This document shows positions 25,627-34,394 of a stretch of DNA of 59,079 nt, in pieces. The notes below the pieces were generated by a model that searched no databases, was not told the DNA's origin, and saw nothing but the letters and a program-made list of their open reading frames with translations. The translations under genes and the position numbers were made by a program. The DNA lies in the NCBI RefSeq assembly GCF_008993995.1, contig NZ_BKNN01000012.1, forward strand, positions 1 to 59,079. Reading direction: 5' to 3'. Numbering within the stretch: position 1 is the first letter of the stretch; each line of letters opens with the position of its first letter. Source of the stretch: Acinetobacter brisouii. Lineage in GTDB: Bacteria; Pseudomonadota; Gammaproteobacteria; Pseudomonadales; Moraxellaceae.

Positions 25627-27702
25627 ATGTCACAGCCGAAATTTATTTTACAGTCGCTCGCGGTTGCAGTTGTACTTGCTTCAAATTTGACACATGCAGA
25701 AGAAACTACCATTCAATCATCAGTAACAACCGATGAAATTCAGCTTGCTCCGATTGTGGTGACCGCAGAAAAAGGCAATCAGGCGAATGGCTTAGTTGTT
25801 GTTGCAGACCCTAAACAACCGATCCAGCCTGTGCCCGCAACCGATGGTGCAGATTATCTCAAAAGTATTATGGGATTTAATGCGATCAGTAGCGGTGGAA
25901 CCAATGGTGACGTTACATTTCGGGGAATGTTTGGTTCCCGCATTAAAATGTTGACCAACGGAACTGAAAAGTTAGGTGCGTGTCCTGCGCGAATGGATGC
26001 GCCGACTTCTTATATTTCACCAGAGACGTATGACAAGATCACCGTTGTGAAAGGGCCTGAAACTGTACTTTACCCGACAACAGGTTCAGCAGCGACAGTT
26101 TCATTTGAACGTACTCCACCCAAATTGAGCAGTGAAAAACCATATCAAGGGACAGCAAGTGTTTTGGTGGGGTCATATGGTCGTTTAGATCAGAACTTTG
26201 ATGGGACTTTGGGGGATGAAACCAAATATTTACGCCTAACCACCAGTCGATCTACATCCAATAGTTATAAAGATGGTGATGGGAATAAAGTACCATCGGC
26301 TTGGGAGCGCTGGACTGCCGATGTGGCGATGGGCTGGACACCTGATGATGATACATGGCTTGAGCTGAATGCAGGCACGGGTGATGGCTACTCTGAATAT
26401 GCGGGTCGTTCTATGGATGGTGTGCAGTTCAAACGTAAGAGCTTGGGCTTTCATGCAGAAAAGAAAAACCTGACTGAACATATTAAGAAAATTGAAGCGC
26501 AAATTGACTATACCGACAACGATCATGTCATGGATAACTATAGTTACCGTGTGAATACAGGGACTAAAAGTTCGATGGAGCTTGCGCGTCAAACGCTAAA
26601 TTCACGTTTAGCAATCACTACGGAATGGGGAAAATGGAGCATTATCAGCGGTGTCGATTCGCAGCATTGGAATCATGGCGGTGATATGAAAATGCAAAGC
26701 GGAATGATGACCATGAAGCCTTATATGCGCAATATGAAATATCAGTCTTATGGGGCTTTTAGTGAATTCACTTATCATTTAAGTGCAGATAATCAATTGG
26801 TGACAGGCGCACGTTTTGATCACGTTGCAATGACAACATCAAAAACCAATGTGATTACCAATCCAAGTGAACGTACTGAAACCGTACCTAGTGCATTTAT
26901 TCGGATTGAAAATAATCTGCCGAGTTATGGCTTAAAAAATTATGTAGGTCTGGGCTATGTTGAACGTGTTCCAGATTTTTGGGAGTTATACAGTACATCC
27001 TTAGCCTCGGGTGCATATACCATCAATAACATGGATGCTGTAAAAACCGATACCATCAATAACATGGATGCTGTAAAAACCGAGAAAACCTTACAGCTCG
27101 ACCTTGGGACACAGTGGCAACAGGGGTCGTGGAATGCATGGGTGTCAGCTTATGCGGGTGTCGTGAAAGATTTTATTCTCATGCAATAGGCCAATCCAAG
27201 TCGTTCACAGTTATATCCAACGGTTCGCAATGTCGATGCAACAATCGCAGGGGCTGAAGCAGGTGTAGGTTATCAGTTTACGCCGCACGTTCAGACTAAT
27301 CTGAGCCTGATGTATGCATGGGGTCAAAACACCACGGATCATACCCCATTACCGCAAATTGCACCTTTAGAAGCGCGTTTGAATCTACGTTACATCCAAG
27401 ATCGTTATACCTTGGGAATGTTAATCCGTTCAGTCGCCCAACAGAACCGCTATAGCTTACATGAGGGAAATGTTGTGGGTTATGACATGGGGGCAAGTAA
27501 AGCCTTTACCACAGTTGCACTAAATGCGACTTACCATGTGAGTTCAGGAATCGATCTGTCTTTGGGTGTAGACAATCTCTTTAATAAAGCGTATGCCGAG
27601 CATCTGAACAAAGCAGGAGCCAGTGTTTTTGGTTATGCCCCAGATACACAATTTGATAGTATTGGACGTAACTATTGGGCACGCATGAGCTTTAAATTTT
27701 AA
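25627..27702 (+). pseudogene. OprC-like TonB-dependent copper receptor interrupted by an amber codon
   Basis: The frame encodes a signal peptide, a TonB-box region (LAPIVVTAEKG, about 41-51), a plug with GDVTFRGMFGSRIKML and a barrel up to TAG 27187-27189. It then continues in the same frame for 171 codons to a typical barrel end with DNLFNKAYAEH and MSFKF. The full length would be 691 residues. GACPARMDAP (Cys119, Met123) matches the CxxxM copper ligand pair known from P. aeruginosa OprC, and a Met-rich stretch (KMQSGMMTMKPYM) fits. TAG follows CAA and could derive from CAG by one C-to-T change. A 33-bp tandem duplication lies about 100 bp before it. Without suppression the product lacks the last strands and should not insert. 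Confidence 0.85.
27018..27083 (+). repeat. 33-bp perfect tandem duplication inside the OprC-like gene
   Basis: Units 27018-27050 and 27051-27083 are identical, so TINNMDAVKT is encoded twice in frame. The lack of any divergence points to a recent event. It is not part of a longer array. Confidence 0.95.
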
Positions 27703-27744
27703 TTGCTCTCAGATTTTTAATCTCTTAATTTAAGGTCTTTTTTT

Positions 27745-28029
27745 ATGGAAAATTCGCAAAATAAGAAGTCATCAGGTAGATGGCGTGGTGTGATTATTGC
27801 TGTGGTCTTGGGCCTTACTTTTTTAGGCTTTTTGTATTACAGCGTTGCTTCAGATAATAACGATATTAACCGCTATTCGCAGCAGTGGCGCTCAACGGGA
27901 GATGAATCATCATCTTCAATGCAGCATGACATGTCCAATATGAAAGATATGGATATGTCGAAAATGAGTGAGCAAGATATGGCAAACATGCATCATGATA
28001 CGCCAGCAAGCGCGGTTAAACAGCAATAA
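27745..28029 (+). CDS. Small membrane-anchored Met/His-rich protein
   Basis: This is a 94-residue protein with a basic N-terminus, one hydrophobic segment (VIIAVVLGLTFLGFLYYSVA, about 16-35) and an extracytoplasmic tail rich in Met, His and Asp (MQHDMSNMKDMDMSKMSEQD, MANMHHD). I recognise no domain. The composition and position between the OprC-like receptor and a DUF2946 gene suggest copper binding in the periplasm, which is inference. AAGG eight nt upstream supports ATG 27745. The next gene overlaps its 3' end in another frame. Confidence 0.65.
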   Translation: MENSQNKKSSGRWRGVIIAVVLGLTFLGFLYYSVASDNNDINRYSQQWRSTGDESSSSMQHDMSNMKDMDMSKMSEQDMANMHHDTPASAVKQQ

Positions 28030-28426
28030 CAAAGGGGCGTTTCGCTTCACTTTTGCATATTTGGGGCTGTTTGCAATCCTGTGTCAAATCGCAGTGTTTG
28101 CTCAGCCTTTATTACCGAAAAAGTTCCAGATAGAACCTGCATGTGTGATGGTCATGAATGTTGCAGAACATTCTCATATGCAGCATCTGCCTGTGCAGGA
28201 CAACTCAAAACAGCATACTTGTTTATATTGTTTTGTTTATGGACATCTACCGATTGCTTTGGGGTTTGGTGTTCAGGCAGTTGTGGATGGGATTCAAATC
28301 AGAATCCTGATGTTGGTCAACAACGTCAGGCGATTTTTTGAAATATTTTGGAATGGCGTTTTTTTATTGCCACAAGGGCGCGCACCCCCTGTGATGTTGA
28401 GAATGAATAGTTATCGAGACTTCTAA
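27995..28426 (+). CDS. Second DUF2946 family protein
   Basis: This is a paralogue of 25106-25549. It shares an N-terminal hydrophobic segment (YLGLFAILCQIAVFAQPLLPKKFQI against MLLQIAVFLQALLPEKFQI), the Cys-pair motif CLYCFVYGH and the tail LPQGRAPP. The Met/His stretch is shorter (HSHMQHLP). The start is unclear: ATG 27995 overlaps the preceding gene, GTG 27968 and TTG 28061 are in frame, and GGGG at 28034-28037 suggests initiation near 28040-28061. It probably belongs to one operon with the receptor and the Met-rich protein. Confidence 0.7.
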   Translation: MIRQQARLNSNNKGAFRFTFAYLGLFAILCQIAVFAQPLLPKKFQIEPACVMVMNVAEHSHMQHLPVQDNSKQHTCLYCFVYGHLPIALGFGVQAVVDGIQIRILMLVNNVRRFFEIFWNGVFLLPQGRAPPVMLRMNSYRDF

Positions 28427-28458
28427 TCACATTATAAAAATAGGTGGGGATGCAAAGA

Positions 28459-28698
28459 ATGTATATCCAAAACCAATCCATTCATCAAACACAAGATTTG
28501 AAACTGGCTCGGCAAATTGTACTAGCACGTAAGCAGGTTCAAATTACCCAATTGCAACTGGCTCAGGTGCTGGGCATTTCGGTAAGAACTTTGGAAAGTT
28601 GGGAGCGAGGTACACGTCAACCTTCGAGTGCAGCGCAGACCTTGTTGAAGCTTTTTATTCAAAATCCGCGCTTTGTTGTTCGTTATCTTACATATTGA
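28459..28698 (+). CDS. Small XRE/HigA-type helix-turn-helix protein, orphan
   Basis: This is a protein of about 79 residues whose C-terminal half is a Cro/C1-type DNA-binding domain (TQLQLAQVLGISVRTLESWE, then RGTRQPSSAAQTLL). It resembles the antitoxins and regulators of the NadS/HigA/MqsA C-terminal type. No toxin-like gene adjoins: upstream is the copper-associated operon, downstream a terminator. The start is probably ATG 28459, nine nt after GGTGGGG. ATG 28450 is too close to that site. Whether it regulates the copper locus is unknown. Confidence 0.7.
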   Translation: MYIQNQSIHQTQDLKLARQIVLARKQVQITQLQLAQVLGISVRTLESWERGTRQPSSAAQTLLKLFIQNPRFVVRYLTY

Positions 28699-28710
28699 TT
28701 GTGACCAATT

Positions 28711-28738
28711 AAAAAAGACCGCAAATGCGGTCTTTTTT
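28711..28738. terminator. Bidirectional terminator between HTH gene and gltA
   Basis: AAAAAAGACCGCA (28711-28723) pairs with TGCGGTCTTTTTT (28726-28738) over a 2-nt loop, with T tracts in both directions. Confidence 0.9.
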
Positions 28739-28765
28739 GTCGTTTTGCTACTTTCCTGCGAGGAA

Positions 28766-30040
28766 TTAGCGATTGATATCGCGTTGAGTCTCACCAGTGT
28801 AAAGCTGACGAGGGCGACCGATTTTGTAAGGTCCGCTGTGCATTTCTAACCAGTGGCTGATCCAGCCTACTGTACGTGCAAGCGCGAAGATTACCGTAAA
28901 CATTTCTGTTGGGATGCCAATCGCTTTTAAGATGATACCTGAGTAGAAGTCTACGTTTGGATACAGGTTACGTTTAATGAAGTATTCGTCAGAAAGTGCA
29001 ATACGTTCAAGTTCCATTGCAAGCGCAAGTTGTGGATCGTTGATGCCTAGAGCAGCAAGAACTTCATCACAAGTTTCTTTCATGACTTTCGCACGAGGGT
29101 CGAAGTTTTTGTAAACACGGTGACCGAAGCCCATGAGTTTAACTTCTTTAGTCTTCACTTTTTCCATGAAGCCAGCAACGTTTTCTACAGAGCCGATTTC
29201 ATCAAGCATCTTAAGAACAGCTTCGTTCGCCCCACCATGAGCAGGACCCCAAAGTGCAGAAATACCAGCAGCAATACATGCATACGGGTTAGCACCAGTA
29301 GAACCCGCTAAACGAACAGTTGAAGTTGATGCATTTTGTTCGTGGTCAGCATGAAGCGTAAAGATACGATCCATTGCTTTAGCAAGAATTGGGTTGACTT
29401 TGTAATCACGGTCAGCAGGTGTAGCAAACATCATGTGTAAGAAGTTTTCTGCATAACCTAAATCATTACGTGGGTAAATGAACGGTTGACCTACAGTGTA
29501 TTTGTAGCTCCACGCTGCAAGTGTAGGAATTTTTGCAATCAGGCGAACTGCAGTAATCTCACGATGATTAACATCTTCGATATTAAGATTGTTGTGATAG
29601 AACGCAGATAAAGCACCAACAACGCCAACCATTATAGCCATAGGGTGAGCATCACGACGGAAACCGTTATAGAAGCGGCTTACTTGGTCATGCACCATAG
29701 TGTGGTTACGAACTTTTGCATCAAATTCTGCTTTTTGTTCTGGCGTTGGTAATTCACCATTTAAAAGCAAGTAGCAAGTTTCTAAATAGTCAGCTTTAGT
29801 CGCTAATTGATCGATTGGATAACCACGGTGTAATAAAATCCCTTTGTTACCATCGATAAATGTGATTTTAGATTCACAAGAAGCGGTAGCCATAAAACCA
29901 GGGTCAAAAGTGAAGTGCCCAGCAGCCAATACATCCTTAACGTCAATAACGTCTGGACCTAATGTACCACTGTAAATTGGTAATTCAATTTCTTTTCCGT
30001 CAAGTTTTAAAACGGCTTTCTTGCCAGTTGCTTCAGACAT
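28766..30040 (-). CDS. gltA: Citrate synthase (type II)
   Basis: GltA condenses oxaloacetate and acetyl-CoA to citrate, the entry to the TCA cycle. The protein has 424 residues, typical of the NADH-sensitive hexameric enzyme of Gram-negative bacteria. Landmarks are an N-terminal domain with [31 protein letters not shown] around the catalytic His, [26 protein letters not shown] with the second His, and the closing [11 protein letters not shown]. It diverges from sdhC across a 950-bp regulatory region. Promoter-like hexamers are at 30129-30156. Confidence 0.97.
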   Translation of the reverse strand: MSEATGKKAVLKLDGKEIELPIYSGTLGPDVIDVKDVLAAGHFTFDPGFMATASCESKITFIDGNKGILLHRGYPIDQLATKADYLETCYLLLNGELPTPEQKAEFDAKVRNHTMVHDQVSRFYNGFRRDAHPMAIMVGVVGALSAFYHNNLNIEDVNHREITAVRLIAKIPTLAAWSYKYTVGQPFIYPRNDLGYAENFLHMMFATPADRDYKVNPILAKAMDRIFTLHADHEQNASTSTVRLAGSTGANPYACIAAGISALWGPAHGGANEAVLKMLDEIGSVENVAGFMEKVKTKEVKLMGFGHRVYKNFDPRAKVMKETCDEVLAALGINDPQLALAMELERIALSDEYFIKRNLYPNVDFYSGIILKAIGIPTEMFTVIFALARTVGWISHWLEMHSGPYKIGRPRQLYTGETQRDINR

Positions 30041-30128
30041 TCAATAGATCTCCTGTCCTGGTGAATGTTGATCTGATACGTATTAATTGTATTTTAATGA
30101 ACGCAATCAGGGGGATAAACATGGACAA

Positions 30129-30156
30129 AGATTATTCGTTACCACAAAATTGTCAA
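30129..30156 (-). promoter_or_regulatory. Promoter candidate for gltA
   Basis: On the minus strand TTGACA (30156-30151) is followed after 16 bp by TAATCT (30134-30129). The -35 is perfect, the -10 weak. It would start about 80 bp before gltA. Confidence 0.5.
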
Positions 30157-30867
30157 TAATACTTATGGATTAACTTTTAACCTCTATGTTAATCGCATCC
30201 ATGCTGTATCTAGGTGAATTGGTGGTACGTTTTTTTGCCCGACATAAATGTACAGCAAGCAGTGCTTAAAAATACAGTGCATATTGCAACTATCATGTGA
30301 AAAAAGAGGCAAAAAAGCTTAAAAAAGAACAAAAAATAAGCACTAGAATGATGAAAGCCTATGAAACACGGTTATTTGCTCTCGAAATATTTAGTAAAAC
30401 ATTTATTGGTAAAAAGTCATAATCATAATTCATGAAGCTTTGCGCTATATCACATATTTAGCTCAATTTAGATGAAATTAGGCACTCTCATGGAAAAAAA
30501 CAATGATTAAATACGACAAATTGGTAAATTTTATTTTTAATAACTATTTATTTTCTAAATACCAATTCTTTTAAAAAATTATCGCCATGAAAGGATATTT
30601 TGTGATATTTGACGAAAAGGTATGCAAAAAGTTGGTTGTGTATTTCGTTAAATAAATGTTCCTTATTATTTTTCATAATATTGGTCTTTGGTTGTAGGAG
30701 GAAACTTGGATGATGAAAGTCAAAGTTAGAATAAACAATTAAATTAATTTATAAAAATAATAACATAGCGCAAAAATGTTATGAAAAATAGTGAATTTTC
30801 GAGTTAAAAATAGATGTAAATGATTCTTATTTATGAAAAATATTGAAAATGCATGCATTTAGGTTGT

Positions 30868-30896
30868 TTGAATTTTGTTAGTTTGCGTTCTATAAT
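30868..30896 (+). promoter_or_regulatory. Sigma70 promoter of the sdh operon
   Basis: TTGAAT (30868-30873), a 17-bp spacer and a perfect TATAAT (30891-30896) lie about 100 bp before sdhC. It is the best promoter match in the TCA block. Confidence 0.7.
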
Positions 30897-30965
30897 CCAG
30901 TGTCGTTTAAAAGTTTAGGCATTTGCTCGCCTAACGATGCCAGCTTTCCTTCGAATTAATCAAAC

Positions 30966-30983
30966 AAACTCCAGCTGGAGTTT
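30966..30983 (+). promoter_or_regulatory. Perfect 18-bp palindrome in the sdhC leader
   Basis: AAACTCCAGCTGGAGTTT is fully self-complementary and ends 11 nt before the sdhC ATG 30995. It contains GGAG, the most obvious ribosome-binding sequence, so a hairpin in the mRNA would hide it. It could instead be an operator. Confidence 0.5.
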
Positions 30984-30994
30984 CTACTTACAGG

Positions 30995-31396
30995 ATGCCC
31001 GCTGTGAAAAGCAACAGACCTGTCAATTTGTCCATGGGGCAGGTGTTAGCGGTTAACTTACGCTCTCCCGTGGCTATTGCATCAATCTTGCACCGTTTAT
31101 CAGGTGTCATCGTATTTTTGTTGGTTCCAGTACTTTTATGGATATTAGATAAGTCATTGTCTTCACCTGAAGGCTTTACTTATGTAAAAGAACAAATATT
31201 TGGGAATTTCTTAGTACGATTCATTGTTTGGGTTTTTGTAGCAGGTTTAATTTTCCATTTTATTAATGGTATTAAACATCTACTCGCAGACCTTGGTTTT
31301 AATGAAGAACTACAAAGTGGTCGAGTGGCAGCTACAATTTCATTGGTTCTATCTGTGGTAGCAATTATCGCAGCCTTTGTGTGGATTGTATTCTAA
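30995..31396 (+). CDS. sdhC: Succinate dehydrogenase cytochrome b556 subunit
   Basis: SdhC is one of two membrane anchors of complex II and provides heme and quinone ligands. The protein has 133 residues and three membrane helices. SNRPVNL at the start, SPVAIASILHRLSG with the quinone-site Ser and Arg, SSPEGF, and FHFINGIKHLLADLGF with the heme His all match the family. ATG 30995 or GTG 31004 could be the start. AGGA at 30992-30995 is well placed for the GTG, while ATG relies on GGAG in the palindrome. Its stop overlaps the sdhD ATG. Confidence 0.93.
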   Translation: MPAVKSNRPVNLSMGQVLAVNLRSPVAIASILHRLSGVIVFLLVPVLLWILDKSLSSPEGFTYVKEQIFGNFLVRFIVWVFVAGLIFHFINGIKHLLADLGFNEELQSGRVAATISLVLSVVAIIAAFVWIVF

Positions 31397-31761
31397 TGAA
31401 AAGTGCTACAGGTTTAACGGGTTCAGGTTCTCGCGATTGGTATCTCCAACGTGTTAGCGCGGTTATTCTAGCTGTTTATACAGTCGTGATTTTGGGTTGG
31501 ATTTTATTCCACAGCGGCTTTAGCTATGAACAATGGTCTGGCTTTATGATGACTTTGCCAATGAAAGTTCTTTCATTGCTTTCAATTTTATCATTGGTTG
31601 TGCACGCTTGGATTGGTATGTGGCAAGTCTTTACAGACTATGTGACTACTCGTCAGATGGGTCCATCTGCTAAAGGTTTGCGCCTAGTATTAACGAGTGC
31701 AGTAATTATTGCTGTGTTTGTATATGCAATCTGGGGTATCCAGATTTTCTGGGCGAATTGA
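31396..31761 (+). CDS. sdhD: Succinate dehydrogenase hydrophobic anchor subunit
   Basis: This is a 121-residue, three-helix membrane anchor of complex II. GSRDWYLQRVSAVIL near the start and HAWIGMWQVFTDY with the heme-ligand His and the quinone-site Asp-Tyr are the family's key parts. The ATG at 31396 shares its first base with the sdhC stop codon (TAATG), so translation is coupled. An in-frame upstream start at 31381 lies inside sdhC and is unlikely. Confidence 0.93.
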   Translation: MKSATGLTGSGSRDWYLQRVSAVILAVYTVVILGWILFHSGFSYEQWSGFMMTLPMKVLSLLSILSLVVHAWIGMWQVFTDYVTTRQMGPSAKGLRLVLTSAVIIAVFVYAIWGIQIFWAN

Positions 31762-31773
31762 TAGGAAAAAATC

Positions 31774-33669
31774 ATGGGCGCTATAACCCCTAAAGAAGAT
31801 TATTCAAATATTCAAAATCTTACCTTTGATGCCGTTATTGTTGGCGGTGGTGGTTCAGGTATGCGAGCTTCTTATCAGCTCGCACAAGCTGGATTGAAGG
31901 TAGCGGTTTTAACCAAAGTATTCCCGACTCGTTCTCATACAGTTGCTGCTCAAGGTGGTATTGGTGCATCTCTTGGAAACATGCAAGAAGATAACTGGCA
32001 TTACCATTTTTATGACACTGTTAAAGGTGGCGACTGGTTAAGTGACCAAGATGCGTGTGAGTTCATGACTCGTGAAGCACCAAAAGTGGTGTATGAGCTT
32101 GAGCATCTGGGTATGCCATTTGACCGTAATAATGATGGTACGATTTACCAACGTCCCTTTGGTGGTCACTCTGCAAATTATGGTGAAAAAGCAGTACCTC
32201 GTGCATGTGCAGCAGCCGACCGTACAGGTCACGCACTTTTGCATACGCTTTATCAAAGCAACGTGAAAATGGGTACTCAATTCTTTGTTGAGTGGATCGC
32301 ACTTGATTTGATTCGCAATGAAGAAGGTGATGTTCTTGGTGTAACAGCGTATGACCAAGAAACAGGAAACATTGCAGTATTCCATGCAAAAGTCACATTG
32401 TTGGCAACAGGTGGAGCAGGTCGTGCTTACCGTGCATCAACCAATGCCTATATTAATACAGGTGATGGCTTGGGTATGGCTGCTCGTGCGGGTATCCCAT
32501 TGCAAGATATGGAGTTCTGGCAATTCCACCCAACAGGTGTAGCTGGTGCTGGTGTCTTGCTCACTGAGGGTTGTCGTGGTGAAGGTGCGATTCTTCGTAA
32601 CAAAGATGGCGAACCGTTCATGGAACGCTATGCACCGACATTAAAAGACCTTGCGCCTCGTGACTTCGTTTCTCGTTCTATGGACCAAGAAATTAAAGAA
32701 GGTCGTGGTTGTGGTCCTAAAGGAGATTATATCTTGCTAGATATGACTCACTTGGGTGCAGATACGATCATGAAGCGCTTACCATCTGTATTTGAGATCG
32801 GTAAGAAGTTTGCGAACGTAGATATCACTAAAGAGCCAATTCCTGTTGTGCCAACAATCCATTATCAAATGGGTGGGATTCCAACCAATATTCATGGTCA
32901 GGTTGTGATTCCAGTAGGTGTTGAAGAAGGTGAGTTTACAACCCACTATAATAAAGAAACGAAAGAATATTCTCATACAGGAACACGTGATTACACACAA
33001 CCTGTAAAAGGCTTGTATGCTATTGGTGAGTGTTCTTGTGTGTCTGTACATGGTGCAAACCGTTTAGGTACAAACTCACTACTTGACTTGGTTGTATTTG
33101 GTAAAGCTGCTGGTGAGCATATTATTGATTATGTGACCAAGCATCACGGTGATGATTATGCGCCGTTACCAACCAATGTTTTAGAAAAAACATTAGCACG
33201 TGTTCGTCATTTAGATGAGTCGACTCAAGGCGAAAATGCACAAGATGTTGCTGATGCAATTCGTGATATCGTACAAGATCATGCAGGTGTATTCCGTACT
33301 CAGGCTTTGCTTGATGAGGGTGTGAGACAAATTCTTGCGATTGAACCACGCGTGCGCAATATTCATCTGAAAGATAAATCTAAAGTATTTAACACTGCTC
33401 GTGTTGAAGCACTTGAGGTTGAAAATCTGTATGAAGTTGCGAAAGCCACATTAATTTCTGCAGCTGCACGTAAAGAGTGTCGTGGTGCGCATACCGTTGT
33501 GGATTATGAGTTACCGCCAGATCATGAAGACTATCCATACGGTCGCCGTGATGATGAGTGGATGAAACATACCCTTTGGTATTCTTCAGATAACCGTTTA
33601 GAGTACAAACCAGTACGCTATAAGCCGTTGACTGTCGAAGCGATTGAACCTAAACCACGTACATTCTAA
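31774..33669 (+). CDS. sdhA: Succinate dehydrogenase flavoprotein subunit
   Basis: SdhA oxidises succinate to fumarate on a covalently bound FAD, on the cytoplasmic face of the membrane. It is 631 residues, somewhat longer than E. coli SdhA (588). Visible are the FAD-binding GGGGSGMRASYQLA (about residue 25), SHTVAAQGGIGASL with the His that carries FAD, HPTG and TEGCRGEGAILRN in the active site, and HGANRLGTNSLLDLVVFG. A ribosome-binding AGGAAAA precedes ATG 31774. Confidence 0.97.
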   Translation: MGAITPKEDYSNIQNLTFDAVIVGGGGSGMRASYQLAQAGLKVAVLTKVFPTRSHTVAAQGGIGASLGNMQEDNWHYHFYDTVKGGDWLSDQDACEFMTREAPKVVYELEHLGMPFDRNNDGTIYQRPFGGHSANYGEKAVPRACAAADRTGHALLHTLYQSNVKMGTQFFVEWIALDLIRNEEGDVLGVTAYDQETGNIAVFHAKVTLLATGGAGRAYRASTNAYINTGDGLGMAARAGIPLQDMEFWQFHPTGVAGAGVLLTEGCRGEGAILRNKDGEPFMERYAPTLKDLAPRDFVSRSMDQEIKEGRGCGPKGDYILLDMTHLGADTIMKRLPSVFEIGKKFANVDITKEPIPVVPTIHYQMGGIPTNIHGQVVIPVGVEEGEFTTHYNKETKEYSHTGTRDYTQPVKGLYAIGECSCVSVHGANRLGTNSLLDLVVFGKAAGEHIIDYVTKHHGDDYAPLPTNVLEKTLARVRHLDESTQGENAQDVADAIRDIVQDHAGVFRTQALLDEGVRQILAIEPRVRNIHLKDKSKVFNTARVEALEVENLYEVAKATLISAAARKECRGAHTVVDYELPPDHEDYPYGRRDDEWMKHTLWYSSDNRLEYKPVRYKPLTVEAIEPKPRTF

Positions 33670-33683
33670 TCGGGAGTATAAAG

Positions 33684-34394
33684 ATGAGTAGAGGTACTCG
33701 TACATTCGAAATCTACCGCTATGATCCTGATAAGGATAAAGCACCGTACATGCAAACTTTTAAGCTTGAATTGACTGATAAGCACCGTATGTTGCTTGAT
33801 GCTTTGCTTGCTTTGAAAGTGCAAGATGAAACATTGACTTTCCGTCGCTCTTGTCGTGAAGGGATTTGTGGTTCAGATGGTGTGAACATCAACGGTAAAA
33901 ATGGTTTGGCTTGTTTGTGGAATTTGAACGATTTACCAGAAAAAATCGTGATTCGTCCATTACCAGGTTTGCCTGTGATTAAAGATTTGGTTGTTGATAT
34001 GAATCAGTTCTATGATCAATACAACAAAATTCACCCATTCTTGATCAACAGCCAACCAGCTCCGCCTAAAGAACGTTTGCAGTCTCCAGAAGAGCGTGAA
34101 CATTTGAACGGGCTGTATGAGTGTATCTTGTGTGCATGTTGTTCAACTTCATGCCCATCATTCTGGTGGAACCCTGATAAATTCTTGGGTCCTTCAGCAT
34201 TGTTGAATGCATACCGTTTCATTATTGATTCACGTGATACAGCAACTCAAGATCGTTTAGCGCGTTTAGATGATCCATTTAGTCTGTTCCGTTGTAAAGG
34301 TATTATGAACTGTGTATCGGTTTGCCCTAAAGGTTTGAACCCAACTAAGGCAATTGGTCACATTCGTAGCATGTTGTTAGATCAAGCGGGCTAA
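33684..34394 (+). CDS. sdhB: Succinate dehydrogenase iron-sulfur subunit
   Basis: SdhB passes electrons from FAD to quinone through three Fe-S clusters. The protein has 236 residues. The 2Fe-2S ligands lie in CREGICGSDGVNINGKNGLAC (about residues 58-78 by family). The 4Fe-4S ligands are in CILCACCSTSCPS, and the 3Fe-4S site is in CKGIMNCVSVCPKGLNP. It ends the sdh operon before a strong terminator. Confidence 0.97.
   Translation: MSRGTRTFEIYRYDPDKDKAPYMQTFKLELTDKHRMLLDALLALKVQDETLTFRRSCREGICGSDGVNINGKNGLACLWNLNDLPEKIVIRPLPGLPVIKDLVVDMNQFYDQYNKIHPFLINSQPAPPKERLQSPEEREHLNGLYECILCACCSTSCPSFWWNPDKFLGPSALLNAYRFIIDSRDTATQDRLARLDDPFSLFRCKGIMNCVSVCPKGLNPTKAIGHIRSMLLDQAG

Larger units (their letters stand above)
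30041..30994. other. Divergent gltA / sdhC regulatory region
   Basis: This is 954 bp of AT-rich DNA without a gene. It holds a gltA-side promoter candidate (30129-30156), a strong sdh promoter (30868-30896), an 18-bp palindrome just before sdhC (30966-30983), an inverted repeat ATAACAT/ATGTTAT (30760-30766, 30776-30782) and a weak Fur-box-like sequence (30816-30834). The rest shows nothing I can name. Confidence 0.6.

Noticed and set aside
27018-27083. CRISPR-like direct repeats
   Set aside because: Only two contiguous identical units without spacers, inside a coding frame.
28459-28698. Complete toxin-antitoxin pair
   Set aside because: No toxin-like gene adjoins the HTH gene on either side.
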